A stretch of 64,000 bases of DNA. It comes from Bimuria novae-zelandiae CBS 107.79. Taxonomy: Eukaryota; Ascomycota; Dothideomycetes; Pleosporales; Didymosphaeriaceae. Positions 18,679 through 30,646 of this stretch are shown here, piece by piece. The notes beneath the pieces are model-generated. The model saw nothing but the letters and a program-made list of their open reading frames with translations, ran no database searches and had not been told where the DNA came from. A program made the translations under genes and the position numbers. The DNA lies in contig ML976720.1 of the NCBI GenBank assembly GCA_010015655.1, positions 131,463-195,462 of the forward strand. Direction: 5' to 3'. Numbering within the stretch: position 1 is the first letter of the stretch; every line of letters starts with the position of its first letter.

Positions 18679-21600
18679 TATGTTAATCGAGAGGTAAAGC
18701 TAAAATCTTACTTAATTAAGCAGCTAAATATATAAAATTATTATTATTATTATAATTAACGCTCCCCTAGAGGCGTTACGCGATATTAATAAAATAAAGC
18801 TATTAAATATACTCTTAATATTTAGCTATTAGGCAGACTTTAGTAATCCTATTAGTAATTATTTTATTTATAGGGACCTATTTAATAATAACTTACTAAG
18901 CCTTTACCTTTTATTAGATCTAAATCTAATAAATATTAATATATTAAACTTTAATATATAGTTAATCTAAATCTTTATTAGTAATTCTTATTATTTATTT
19001 ACTGTTATAATAGATCGTAGGTGTTATACTTAAGTTAAATAAATTACTATTAAAAAAGTAAACTATTCTACTATTTATAAACTAATAAAGGACATTAAAA
19101 GTAGATCTGATTTAGTAATAGACTTAATAACTATAGGCTAAATAATTTTCTTCCAGTTAATAATTATACTATAAAGAAAAACGTATTATCTTTATAAGTT
19201 TTAATATATTTTTATATTATTTATATACGAGGCATCTAACGCGCTAAAGAATAAAAAATTTGAATACTTATTATTATTAAAGATAACTTTTATAATTAAG
19301 TTATTATAAGAACCATTAATAGCTTAGTATTAAGTTATAAGCAAGTATCGCTAGTCGTATTATATAGCTATAATATATAACTACTTTAGATTAGTAAGAT
19401 AGTAAGTAAGGATAACGTCACTATAAGTAACGTTAGGCTATGTCTAGTAAGTAATATAGTCAAGATACCCTATAAGTTCCTAATATAGCTTTATACGTTA
19501 AACGTCTATCTTCTTAATTAACTTATTAAAAAAGTTAATATTAAGCGGAAAGTTGGATTTCTTGCTTACTCGCTATATACTATACTTCTTATAAACCTTA
19601 TTAATATATATATCTTAAATAAGCTAAATTTTATGCTCCTGATAATCGTGGACGATTTGAATGCCTAGGAATCAGGATAGGTCCCTTATAGCCTTAAGCT
19701 TAAATTAGGTCTTTTACTTATTCTTAAATTCTTAATAAAGGTAAGCGTTTGTTAGGTAATATACTATTATTATATTATTAATATAAATAAATAGGATAGG
19801 GTAATTATTAATATATAAATATAAAAAGCCTTCGATGCGTTTAAATCCTAGTAGCTTAACTATAACTTAGAACGTATTATACTATAAAAGTAGCATATTC
19901 TTCAGGCTATAGAGGACGCGAAGCACCTTTAGAAAATTACTATTTACTTTCTTAAATACGCTAGAAGTCTTAGCGTATAACTTTTAATTAAGTATAAAAT
20001 TAAGGAAGATATTAGGTACGTTATATTAATTTAGCTTTAAGTTAAAGTAGTTAGTAATTATAATAACTACTTAAAAGGTATAGGCTATAAAATTAGTAGC
20101 ATAAAAATTATTAAACTACTCGTATAGGTCTCCGCGTGCGATAAGTTAAGTTTTATACTTATATAAATAGTTATTTTTATTAAACTTATATTTAAATACT
20201 TATATAAGTAAGATTACCTTAACGCCTTTAGCCTGCGTAGTTTAGTATATTACTAAAAAATTTTAAAGACGTTTTTTCTTTAGACTTCTTAATACTTATG
20301 CTTAGGAGCTTTTATAAATTTAGCGCTATATAAATATAATTCTAACTAGCTAATATACTCTAAAGCGGGTAGTAATTAGATTTAATAAATTAAAAAGTTA
20401 TTTACTTTTACGTCGATAGTAATTGTTATTATAGTAAAGGTGTATGGATAATTAGTAATGTTTTAAGCTCCTAGCGAAATCGCATAAGTTTATAAATTAC
20501 TTAAGTTTATTAGTTTTTAAACTTGTTTTATATTAAGTACGTTATTTTATAAAATACTTAGAACTTAATACTATAAAGTATTATTATTACATTAGTTAGG
20601 TATATAGCCTTTAATTTTAGTAGCTAATTAATTAGTAACCTCTTATTATAAAGGCGTAAGACGAAAGTTGCGAGCGTAGTAGTATCTTATAAGATAATAT
20701 ACTATATAATTAAGACTTGTTAATATATTTACAAAGTTATTAAAAGGTAATTAATATTAAGAGGTTAATTATCTATTAGTATCACCCCCTACTAATAGCT
20801 ATTTGTTTAATTGTTTTGTAGGCATTAGTATTACTATTATTATAAATATAGCTTTATTATAGAAACATTATTAACGTATTATTAGGAATTCCTTAATAGA
20901 TATATTGTTATCCTTATACGCCTTAGGAATGTCAAGTAACTTAATAATCCTTTTAATTACTAAGTTATCTATATAGCTATTGTAGCCTTTATTAAATATA
21001 AAAGTGTTAAATACTACGTCGCGTGTACGGATAACCTAATCCTTTGTTAGTAACTAGATCTAGAAGATATTAGTACTATTATAGCCTATAAAATGGTTTA
21101 TTAGGACGTGCGAGGCTATCTTTACTTTACATAGTAAATATTTATTAAGGATATACGCGCAATAGCTAACAAATTATAAATAGCTTATTATAAGCTTCTT
21201 ACCTTGGATAACCTTATATAGCGTGCGCTAATTAAGGACTTTAGATAGTATTTAATTAAGTAGGTATACTACGATCTTTATTAGCTTATTTATTAATTAT
21301 TTTAAAAGCTTACCCTAAAGGTGCAGGGTGTAGGCATTTATTATAATTAGTTTACTAATAATTTTAGTACTTTTATTTTACTAAAGAGTATCTAGAGCGT
21401 ATAGCTTAAAGTGTATATTTAAGTTAGCGTAAAGTTATGTTATAAAGTTAATAATACTACGTTTAGCGTCGAGCTTAATCGCGATTGTATTATAATTCTA
21501 CTAACGCTAAATATATTATATAGTATTATATAGCTGGTAGCCTAGCTAAGCTTTTAATTTTATTAGAAAGGTCTTTACTGTATACTAATATAAGTGGTAA

Positions 21601-23632
21601 TAGACAGCATAAGCACCCTATTTATTATTATTATAATAAAACTCATTTTTATTATTATAGTTAGATAAAATTAATTAAAATTTAATAAAGGGGATAGATA
21701 GCGGTTTTTTTTTTGCATATAGTAAAAGACCTACTCTATTAAATTTAATTCTATATAGATTTAATAAAAGTCTTAATTAGTAGGCCCATTTACTATTACT
21801 TCTTTAATATTATTATTTAGGTAATTTATAACCTTGCGTCCTAAATAACATTAAACCATATAAGCTAGCGTTAAAGAGATATTTTAGATCTTCTTTATTG
21901 CCTCTAATAGACATGTTTAAATAGCTATTACGAGTAAGCACGACTTTAGTAAACGGTAAAAAGAGTCTACGTTAATAGGCTAGTAGTCCTTATAATACTC
22001 TAGGTAAGTAATAATGCTATATTTATTATATAGCGTATCTTAACCTAAGTTAAAGTAAATACTATTATTACGACAGCGTCTAAGTCTAATAATGTTTATA
22101 ATAAAGCTAAGTACTAAAGTAATATAAGTAATTACGATTAGCTTAATACTATTTTATATTTTAATTATAAAAGTTATTTTATTTTAGGCCTTAATCTTAT
22201 AGTGGTACTTACCTATTTTAATAATTATACTAGTATTCTTTACGCGCTCTTATTTCTGGCCTACCTACTTAGTTATATTAATAACGTATGTATTAAAAAC
22301 TAGGTTAATGATCTATTAGTCTTAAAAAATTATAGTATAATTATTAATTATAGTAATAGTTAACTTATTTAGTAGGATTATATTATAGTTATTAGCTAAA
22401 ATAGCTGAGACTTTACTTATTATACTATAAACCTATTATAAAGACTAAGCTCTTATTACTTAATAAACGCCTATTATTAAATTAGATAGCTATAGTAGCT
22501 AGTATTATCTTTAGAAATTACCTGTTTATTTTATTTACTACTTTCTATATTCGTGTAAGTAGGCTAAATTTATTTTATAAAGCATAATTAATACGCTAGC
22601 GCGTAGCAGGATCTTTCTTAAAATTACTTAGTTATAAGTAGAAGTCCTTATTAAGGTAGTAGTATAAACTATACTAGTATTTATTACTATAAAGATATAC
22701 GCTTCTTGACGCTTAACCTCCTATAGTCTTATTATTATTCTTAATATTACTCTGCATTTTTGCCGTTTAAAGGTTACTTGCTAAGCTATTAAGCTTCTAA
22801 GAACTAGGTTAGACTTATTGAATATACGTTATATAGGTAGCAGCGTAGTCCTTTAGTATAGTTATTTACGTATTATTATTCTTATACTTAAATAACTTAA
22901 TTTGCTTAGGCTTAGCGTAATTAAGATTAATATTTTTAATATTAGGTAAATTAATTTTAGCGCACTAATAAGTAGCTTTAATTTATAATTATAGCCAGTT
23001 TTTAAAGTTATATAACTTTAGCGGGGTTTATAAGCGCTTATAATTATTAATTAGGTTATATTAGTAAACTACTATTAATAGTATAAAATAATTTTTAAAA
23101 GGGATATGTCGCGCGTGCAGCCTATCCTTATTATATAATAAGTAAATATAGCGTTTAGTAAATATTTTACTAATATTTATATTTATATTTTAAAGTATTT
23201 ACTTTTACTTAAGGAGGCAAACATGTTACTTTTTATATTAGTTATACGTAAATTAGTAGCGTTAAAATTTAGTATTATTAAGATTAGCGTTATTATATAC
23301 TATACTAAGTATTTTATTAACTTTATATTAGTGCGCTATAGGCTTAACAGGCTTTATTAATAAAGGCAGGTTAGCTATAGCGACGTCGGGGTTATAATAC
23401 TGCTATAGATTATGCTACTACGTGGCATCCTTGCGAAGAAAGATCCATGCCTACTAGTCCTTAGGCTTATTAAGGACTACTGTAACACGTATTATTATAA
23501 AATTAGGTTTTATCGCTATTATAGAGTCGTGTAGCTATTATATAAGTTGTATATAGCAGGTATTACAAAATTATTATAAATAATTATAAGTAATAAGTAG
23601 TAGCTTTAGTAGGTGCATACCAGGCTTATAAC

Positions 23633-23766
23633 TATAAAGTTAAAAAAAAGTGTTAAGGTAATTATTGTTTTAATTAAGAAGCTACTCTATAGAGCTATAT
23701 AGTGTGGATCACGTGCATAGGCCGCACGTACACGGGTGGCCCAAGCTTCTATACTGAACCGTCACA
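23633..23766 (-). repeat. Right (5') LTR of the copia element
   Basis: 134 bp. The first 60 bp are strongly RIP-mutated relative to the left LTR; the last 70 bp are nearly unchanged. It is followed by the target duplication CATAG. Confidence 0.9.
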
Positions 23767-23771
23767 CATAG

Positions 23772-24203
23772 GGAGCGCAAAATAGGAGGGATGATCTAAA
23801 CGTGAGGCGACAGCATTGGAATGCTTTAATGTGCACAAAGCGAAGCCGACCTGAAAATAAGACGGGTAAATATCATTGCTTCATAGCTAGAGATTAAGTT
23901 CATACTTTCCAATGGTTGGTAATTCCTTCGAATGTTTGTTGTGAATTGAGAAGGGATACACCCCCAGCCCAAAAAGTCTGCCAGCAGCAAGCAAATGAGG
24001 TACCGTATACTGACCGCATCTATGATTATACACTATGATTGATGTATTGAGTCATTATGTTCTGGCACAGCTCGCACATTGTTTAGTCACAATAATGCTT
24101 CTCTTGTAATCCGCCGTGGTATTTAATACCCTACATCTAGAGGCACGAAAGTTAATCCCTTGACAGACCTTCGAACTAAGCCACAACCCAACTTTGGAAC
24201 AGA
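23772..24203. other. Intergenic stretch after the copia element
   Basis: Normal base composition resumes immediately after the target duplication. It contains the promoter and leader of the RING-like gene. No gene seen. Confidence 0.5.
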
Positions 24204-24941
24204 ATGGCCAACCAAATCTTCCTGGCAGGCTTGGACCTCTCGAATCCTGATGATGTGTATTCCTATTACTGGAACCGTGTCGAACGCGAACTCGCCCGAG
24301 AGATGAATCGCTACCTTGAAGCCAATCCCGAGTTTGATCCCGGAAGCAACGCAACTGGAAACTACTACGCATGCGTCATGTTATTCACCACCTTGATCAA
24401 AATGGACTTGCGTGAGTATATCCTGAACGAAGCACGCGATGCTGTTGTTCAGAATGATGCGGAGGGAGACAGTCTCGAAGATTACTTCTCTGACGCGGTT
24501 TTCCAGGACCATGCCAGCGTATTCAGCTTCACGTTCAGGATGCACCGTCAACCAAATGGTCGCGTGAATTTGGTCCTGCGGCCAACATATGGCGGCGAAG
24601 AGCGCCAGTTTAGAGTTCATCCTACACCGTTGCAGTTGCGGGACTGGCTCACCTGGATCTCGGACGCCTTTAGTGCCCGAGAGATGTGGGTGGAGAATTT
24701 GGTTTCGTCTCTGCAGCGTGTTGATCTTTCCAGGATCGTTCCTGGGGACCGTTATTGTCCGATCGATAGGCTACGCTTTGGCGAGGTTGAGAATCCGAAC
24801 TGGGACCATGGTGCGGTGGTTACGCCGTGTAATCACCTCTATGGACGAGACTGCTTGAAGCAGAGCTTGTTGAGCTCAAATCTTTGCCCAATCTGCCGTC
24901 AACCTTTGGAGCAAGCTGAACCTCAAGCAAGCTCCTCGTAA
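24204..24941 (+). CDS. Atypical C-terminal RING-finger protein, 245 aa
   Basis: Single exon with a good start (cagaATGGCC). About 185 N-terminal residues show no known domain (LARELNRYLE-like helices, a VFSFTFRMHRQPNGRVNLVL beta segment). The C-terminus has a RING-like zinc motif: CPIDRLRFGE, TPCNHLYGRDCL, SNLCPICRQPLE. The first pair is CPID instead of the usual C-x-x-C, so one zinc ligand is replaced by Asp or missing. A ubiquitin-ligase role is the usual inference for RINGs but is uncertain with this replacement. It ends in an acidic/Ser tail. It lies 430 bp from the copia element, yet its frame is intact. Confidence 0.75.
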   Translation: MANQIFLAGLDLSNPDDVYSYYWNRVERELAREMNRYLEANPEFDPGSNATGNYYACVMLFTTLIKMDLREYILNEARDAVVQNDAEGDSLEDYFSDAVFQDHASVFSFTFRMHRQPNGRVNLVLRPTYGGEERQFRVHPTPLQLRDWLTWISDAFSAREMWVENLVSSLQRVDLSRIVPGDRYCPIDRLRFGEVENPNWDHGAVVTPCNHLYGRDCLKQSLLSSNLCPICRQPLEQAEPQASSS

Positions 24942-25848
24942 CTTCCAAAGCTACTCCAGCATATCTTGGAGCTTGCACGCTTGTGAACCGGAATACCCGA
25001 GCGCAATGCTGCTGAGACAATCTGTCTCTGAACCATGGTATTTGCATGACCTCTCAGCCTCTTAAGAGGCATCACTCTCATTTGCTCCCAATCCTAGTAG
25101 CAGTCAAATTGAATAGTTTGTTCTCACCCGGATGGCTTTTTCAGACCATCATACTCTCATTGAATGTTTTAATACGAACTATCATTACTCTTACATTTGC
25201 TTTATTTTTCTATTCCGGTATATCTCTTGAATGCTCTTCATGACTGTCAGCAGATGCATTGGAATAACCCATCTACCTTTTATTCTTATTTGACATTTCA
25301 AACCCTTCATTCTGTGATACCCTATTTCTAAGCCTCTAACGTTACATTATTTTGTTGCTTCGCAGCCCGAGTCAGACAGCAACCGGTATTGATTTTCGGT
25401 GACGTGATTTTGACTCACCGTGCGTGTCACGCAATAACGCAGTCTCAGACTTCACGTCCAAACACTCCATAAGCAAACTTTATGTTCGGATCCTGACGCA
25501 TTTGAGAGTTCCGTAAAGCTGTCAGACATGGCGGGTCTCGCCTTTAGTCTTAGACTGCAGCCATAACGATCTTTTGACTGTAGGTAGAATGAATACTTAA
25601 GTAGCAATGCAGCCGTTCATCCTACTGAAAGCTCCATCGCATCATGTGACAGTTCAGTATAGAAGCTTGGACCACCCGCGTACGAGTAGCTACTCAATCA
25701 CAACAACGATTGCCTCAACACTCTTTTTCCGACTTTACACATCACATCTTTTCTCCGCGTTAGCTTGTCAAATTCACATCTCATACGACTCTCTCCAACT
25801 GCGTCTACAACTTACATTTACGGCTTGAAAACTTTCGTTAGTTTAACC
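24942..25848. other. Intergenic stretch, about 0.9 kb
   Basis: No supported gene. AT-rich patches around 25100-25350, and a pyrimidine-rich leader before 25849. Confidence 0.5.
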
Positions 25849-26864
25849 ATGGACCTGATCTACGGCATGTGGAGTGCCTTTTCGACTTGGGTGCCGCATT
25901 CGATGCCTCGCACGTGGCTTGCCGACAAGGAGGCCCTCCATCTTTGTGAGAATACATCAAACACGTGGCTCGCCGAACAGGAGGCTACCAAAAACGCTCT
26001 ACCCAATTTTTTTCAAGGCAGAGATGTCGTTGTAATTGAGGCAATCAAGCCCATAACCAATCTGTTTCAGCTCGTAGTCTATGCATTGGGTATCTTCTTC
26101 CTCGGTCTCTTGCTCCGGCCTTCGGTGGACGTGTTTCTTGCAAAAATGTAGTCTACTCTCGAGTCCTTCAAGGACCATCTCTCAGCTTTGAAAGCTAAGC
26201 TCATCAACTTCGCCATGTTGGTTTGCGACCGTTTCCACGTCGCGGCAACAAAGACTTCACATTGGATGATAGCCCTGGAGCAGTTGTGCAACGAAAGGCT
26301 GCACACGGCTAAGAAAAAACACGCAACATGTTCAACGCCTATTACCCAGCATCCAAGGTGATTATAAACAATGTGTACACCGAACTCGTGCGTTACCTCA
26401 ACAACTCTATCGGTAAGTTCTCATCGTCACACTCAACTCTCCTCTTATTTTTGCCGCTCGGACTAACTTCTCAATCAATCTCTGGCCTCAATATCCCCCT
26501 CCCTGGCATCAAAGAAACTACTGTTCCCGAGACCAACGACGCCGACCCCTTGCTCACGGTCCCAGACGCCAACAACCCCGTCACTTCCCAAGGCTTCCTA
26601 GCGGCTACCGAACCCCTGCGTACACATCTCTCCGAAGATGCGCAGGTCACTCTGCTCCGCAAGACCGCTTTCATGGACGACCCGTCCACAGGCAGGTTCC
26701 AAATTGCCGAAGATGTGGACGCCGGAGTGCTGAATATGAACCTCAAGGTACAGGGCTTGAATGAAGCAATTCTTCCGCGACCTAGAAAGGAGGATGTGCT
26801 ACGAAAAATCGCAGAAGAAGTTGTGCTGGTCGGAAGTGCGCGTACGGAGGAGGGCGAGGCTTAA
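25849..26864 (+). pseudogene. Membrane-anchored protein gene of unknown family with a nonsense codon and a frameshift
   Basis: The ATG at 25849 (accATGGAC) opens about 100 residues ending in a membrane segment (NLFQLVVYALGIFFLGLLL) and RPSVDVFLAKM. A TAG at 26149-26151 follows, but coding character continues in the same frame (STLESFKDHLSALKAKLIN ... LEQLCNERLHTAKKK). At an A-run near 26310-26316 the frame changes to NAYYPASKVIINNVYTEL. An intron then fits (GTAAGT after ACTCTATCG near 26413, acceptor ATCAAAG near 26510), joining NNSI to ETTVPETNDADPL. The last exon is acidic and runs to the stop at 26864. These could be two separate genes, but the smooth continuation of coding character argues for one broken gene. 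No family recognised. Confidence 0.5.
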
Positions 26865-27182
26865 GTGTATGGCTTTGACGTGAAAGAGAATGGGCGTGGA
26901 AATTAATGTATGCCCTTACTCATGCAGTCCATGCAGCGTCCAAGTTGTCTACGTATTGTGTATGGGCGGTATTTTGTAAGGAACATCGGTTTTCATTTAA
27001 GATCATGTGTAGCCTGCGGCGTTCTGGGATTAACGGACGGGCATTTGCAGGTCTTTTTGTAGACAGGCACAATGTACTAGACCTATTGATTGGTCATCTA
27101 TCACGTTATTAACAGCTTTGAGACTTCAAACACCGCTCGACCGCTTGCCGTCCTGATGATCACCCCCTTGCCGCCATTTCCT
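26865..27182. other. Short intergenic stretch between convergent genes
   Basis: No gene. Expected to contain the 3' ends of the plus-strand gene and of the GH29 gene. Confidence 0.5.
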
Positions 27183-28688
27183 CTACTTCACCTCCGTGAT
27201 CCCAAGCGCTTGCACGCTGCTGATCAGTGGCGTCGCATTCGACTGGAGGATTTGTAGACGAATACTGTCCGCTTCAATACTTGAAGTCAGGTTCCAAATC
27301 CTCTTGTACCCCATCGATGTGCCGTTCACGATTCTCTGGTACGAACCGTTCACACCGGCATCGACCGCGTAACCGCCAATGCGCTGACCAAGAGCGATAT
27401 GCTCTTGCAATATTATCGCGTCGATAGACTGGATACTTTTGAGGCGTATATCCAAAGATCCAGTGGTCTCTTTATCGTTCATCGCCCAATAAGTATCAGT
27501 CCTGCCGTCAAGCACGTTGGCTGGGCCAAAGCGCGCGCTGTCTCCCCCACGAACGCTGCTCGCGCTTACTTCCAGGGCAGTAGTCAGCAGCGGACGATTC
27601 AAGAACGCAACTCTTTGCTCCTTAAACTGTAACAGGATTTCCAAATCTTCCGTGGCGATCTGCCCTGACGTGTCCGGTGGAACATCGAGCAGCAAATTGA
27701 CGCTTCGTCCAACACACTCCATGTACATCTGCATCAACTCATCTGCCGATTTGGGCTGCTCACTAGCATGCCAAAACCAGCCATCTCGAATGCGCGCATC
27801 AGCTTCTGCTGGTGTCCAGTACAATCCATCCCTCACACCGGTCTGCAGCTCGTCGCCACCGTAGTGTGTTTGATCTTGCGTCCGGCTAATCGTGTGCCAA
27901 TTCGTAGGGACCGTAAACCCGTCTTCGTTGCCGACCCATCGTGCATCTACACCTTGATGGCCCCACATCGCAGCATCAGGCTGGTTCTCCCGGATGATGT
28001 CGCGGAATTTCGCCCAGTCGAAGGTCTGCACCGTATCTGAGCCACTTGCGCCATCGAGCCAGAGTTCGAAAAGCGGAACTTTTGAGCCGTTGTCGTACTT
28101 CAATGTGACCAGCTCCGTTAACTGCCCCGCGTACAAATCGTTGTAGTCCCCCTCCGTGTTATCGCCAAATATCTGAGGCTCGTCGTAGATGGTTCCGCTG
28201 AGGCCAGGCTTCGGCATAGCTGGATCACGATGGATGTCCCACGGCGAGAGATATATGCCGAACTTGATGCCGTATTTCTCTGCGGAAGCAGCTGCCATGC
28301 GCACCATGTCTGCGCTCAGCCCGGCTGCGAGCCTATCTTTTGCCCATTGCCCGTTGCCGATTTTGTACGTTGTTGTGTTGGTGTCCCATAACGCCATACC
28401 ATCGTGGTGCTTCGCTGTCAAAATCATGCCTGCCATGCCAGCGTCTGCAAAACCTTTCGCCCATTGGTCGGTATCCAATGCTGTGGGGTTGAAGACATCC
28501 GGACTGCTCTGACTGCGGCCCCATTCTTCATCGGTAAAGGTATTTGGTCCGAAGTGTACGAATGCGTAATATTCAAGCTGATGCCAGGCGAGCTGTCGAG
28601 GTGCTGGCGTTTGTAGATATGGACTTGGTACGCTTTGTGCAGCGGCCGTGGACACCAGCCAAAGTGATAGGCCGCCCAGGAGTAGCAT
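27183..28688 (-). CDS. GH29 alpha-L-fucosidase with a C-terminal F5/8-type (CBM32-like) domain, secreted, 501 aa
   Basis: Releases alpha-L-fucose from xyloglucan or glycans outside the cell. Single exon from the ATG at 28688 with a signal peptide (MLLLGGLSLWLVSTAAAQS). GH29 catalytic barrel: YYAFVHFGPNTFTDEEWG, LTAKHHDGMALWDT, KFGIYLSPWD, and VPLFELWLDGASGSD with the nucleophile Asp in ELWLDGA. NLLLDVPPDTSGQI marks the barrel's end. The last 140 residues form a discoidin-like module (ARFGPANVLDGRTDTYWAM, SIDAIILQEHIALGQRIGGY). Length and motifs are normal for the subgroup and no defects are seen. It shares the wall-degrading theme with GH11 and GH51 in this window. Confidence 0.93.
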   Translation of the reverse strand: MLLLGGLSLWLVSTAAAQSVPSPYLQTPAPRQLAWHQLEYYAFVHFGPNTFTDEEWGRSQSSPDVFNPTALDTDQWAKGFADAGMAGMILTAKHHDGMALWDTNTTTYKIGNGQWAKDRLAAGLSADMVRMAAASAEKYGIKFGIYLSPWDIHRDPAMPKPGLSGTIYDEPQIFGDNTEGDYNDLYAGQLTELVTLKYDNGSKVPLFELWLDGASGSDTVQTFDWAKFRDIIRENQPDAAMWGHQGVDARWVGNEDGFTVPTNWHTISRTQDQTHYGGDELQTGVRDGLYWTPAEADARIRDGWFWHASEQPKSADELMQMYMECVGRSVNLLLDVPPDTSGQIATEDLEILLQFKEQRVAFLNRPLLTTALEVSASSVRGGDSARFGPANVLDGRTDTYWAMNDKETTGSLDIRLKSIQSIDAIILQEHIALGQRIGGYAVDAGVNGSYQRIVNGTSMGYKRIWNLTSSIEADSIRLQILQSNATPLISSVQALGITEVK

Positions 28689-29537
28689 TGCGAACTACGT
28701 TAAGCTGTAATATTCACATTTAACGTGCGTTACCGTCGAAAATGAATCAACATCCGGCGGATCAGTAGGTCAATCCGGGATACCTTGTGGTACGTTGCAG
28801 ATAGACTCGGAGCATTGAATCATGTGCTGCCCATCCCACGATATATGTCTGCCGCAGAGCCCCGCGCTGGAAAGCTATTACCATAGATTGCCGGGTTGAT
28901 TAATCCGTCCACAAATAGGATAAAGCCCCGAAGATTTATCAAAGACCGATCTTCGCGTTGCTTCCCTACGTTGCATTATTTAGTGTTTACCTGGAGCAAG
29001 AGAACAAGTTCCGAGGCGCTGCCTCCATACTCGATTCTCATCGGAAAGCAGGTAGTGCCGTATAGCCGTCTACACGCCAAATTTTTCCCCAGGACCAGTT
29101 GAGTAGGTATCCACGAGTGATTAAGCATATTGTTGTAACGCTGAAGCCAGGAACTCGAGATTGTGATGAGGTTGCACTGGTGGTGATTAGCGTTGAGAGG
29201 TACCGAGACCTTCCTCTTCCGGCCGTGCAAGCAGCGGGGTATTGCATGGACCAACCGACGCCATCACGAAGATACAAGACGCAGGTACAAACGAATACTC
29301 CACCTTCACACTCCTGTTAAAATGAGAAATAAGGACTGACAGAAATGGTACAAAATTGAAGGGAGAAATGGATATACGGCCGTACCTTCTGGGCAAGCGA
29401 CGAAGCGGAGGAGCAGCCCATTTAGATTAGGAGGGGCTAAACTACATTGAAGACGTGAGCGCGAACGCCCCTTTATTGCGCCTTTCCATCCCAAATTCAC
29501 ATCGCATCGCGAGCTTCGTTGCAATTGAGAGACGATC
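28689..29537. other. Intergenic stretch between divergent genes
   Basis: Promoter region for the GH29 gene (minus) and the GPI-type protein (plus). Several short open frames but none supported. Confidence 0.5.
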
Positions 29538-30358
29538 ATGGCACGAATCTGGGCGTTGAGCTTCGTGGCAGTGGCTCCCCTAGCAGCCGGCGCCCCTGAA
29601 CCACAAATCACGGCCCGGGCTGCGCTCCACCCGCGCGCTGATTCATCGATCCTGGGGTACATCAGCACGTCCGGTGCATCAGAGTGTAAGTCTTCCACAT
29701 GCAGAGTCCACCTTCACACTTCGCGGGCTTGTCCGCTACGCGCACACAGCGTGGTTTGCGCATCATTCCGCGCATGTGTCGTTCAAATAGAAAAATGTAG
29801 CTAACATTTGCACCGTGGACAGTGACCGACTTGCGAAGCTGCCTCTGGCCGGCCACCCTCACACAGAGCGGCTCGTACGCCCAGTGCTGCGAAGCAGACA
29901 AGCCCTGCGACTTCTTCACCACCTGCTCCGCCGGCAACGTTATCGCTGAGTCGACGTCGATCTTCTGCAATTGGGGATACTGCAACACTGCTGTAATGGT
30001 ACCGAGTGCCGGTGATGAGAGCGGGAAGTCGGTTTTGGGCTGCTGGGCGACGGACATAGGAGAAAGAGCTTTCTATTTGGTGCAGGACGGAAGTGGAGTG
30101 ACTTCTCATAGCGGACGTTCAACGACTACTGTTCCAAGCTTGACCCAGCGCCCGAGCGACTCTAGGAGCGACAGCAGTGCTGCACCCACCGGTACCGCGA
30201 CCGAATCTTTCGAATCCGAGTCTGAAACCGAGACTGGTTCACCCTCGCCTACTGGTGAAATCACACCCTCGTCCAGCTCCCCCGGTGCCGCTGCAGGCGT
30301 TACCAGACCGCTTACCGGCTTTGTAGGCTTCATCGCGGGTCTTCTGGCGGTGCTATAG
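29538..30358 (+). CDS. Secreted Cys-rich, Ser/Thr-rich protein, probably GPI-anchored
   Basis: The ATG at 29538 starts a signal peptide (MARIWALSFVAVAPLAAGAP). One 137-bp intron (29686-29822, GTAAGT donor, CTAAC branch site, ACAG acceptor) joins SGASE to LTDLRSCLWP. The mature part has about ten Cys (SCLWP, AQCCEADKPCDFFTTC, IFCNWGYC, LGCWA). A Ser/Thr/Glu-rich stalk (TATESFESESETETGSPS) and a C-terminal hydrophobic tail (GFVGFIAGLLAVL) follow. Signal peptide, stalk and hydrophobic end without a cytoplasmic tail are the usual layout of GPI-anchored fungal wall proteins. The same layout occurs at 53439-54310. Function unknown. Confidence 0.8.
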
Positions 30359-30462
30359 TGCGTATATACCCATTGCTTCATCGTGTTTATGAAGAAAAAC
30401 TACTCCGCATAATTGTGTATCGTAACACTTAGTCTTAGTCTAATGATGGATTGATTTAGTAA

Positions 30463-30495
30463 TAACAACCACCCCCAGATTCCCTTCCAGGAGCG
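30463..30495 (-). repeat. Diverged copy of the 36-bp dispersed repeat
   Basis: Matches 37517-37552 at about 27 of 33 positions in the same orientation as that copy. Lies 3' of the GPI-type gene. Confidence 0.45.
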
Positions 30496-30646
30496 ATAAT
30501 GCCGTGAGCGGGCTCAGTTGTGTGTATACGCAATGGAACACGAGCTGAATCTGATGGATCGATTACATCTACAAGTGCTACACTATCTCAGTCCCCCCTC
30601 GGCATCATCCCTCCCCCTACTCCAGCAGCACTGACCTAGCGCCCTC

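Larger units (their letters stand above)
18530..23766 (-). mobile_element. Ty1-copia LTR retrotransposon, complete but RIP-destroyed
   Basis: 5,237 bp flanked by the 5-bp duplication CATAG (18525-18529 and 23767-23771). LTRs are 135 bp (18530-18664) and 134 bp (23633-23766), starting TGT/TAT and ending ACA on the plus strand. A purine tract reading AAGCTAAGGGGGTG on the minus strand abuts the left LTR, so transcription was on the minus strand and the left LTR is the 3' LTR. Near 19632-19693 the minus strand still reads DLS-FLGIQIVHDYQEHKI, a conserved block downstream of the copia reverse-transcriptase active site. Near 19765-19800 it reads FIYINNIIIV, which looks like the YVDD active site after G-to-A changes. 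The interior is very AT-rich with no open frame. Confidence 0.92.

Noticed and set aside
18665..23632. AT-rich low-GC block as a possible centromere, plasmid or mitochondrial insertion
   Set aside because: Flanking LTRs, target duplication, polypurine tract and copia reverse-transcriptase remnants explain it as a RIP-mutated retrotransposon.
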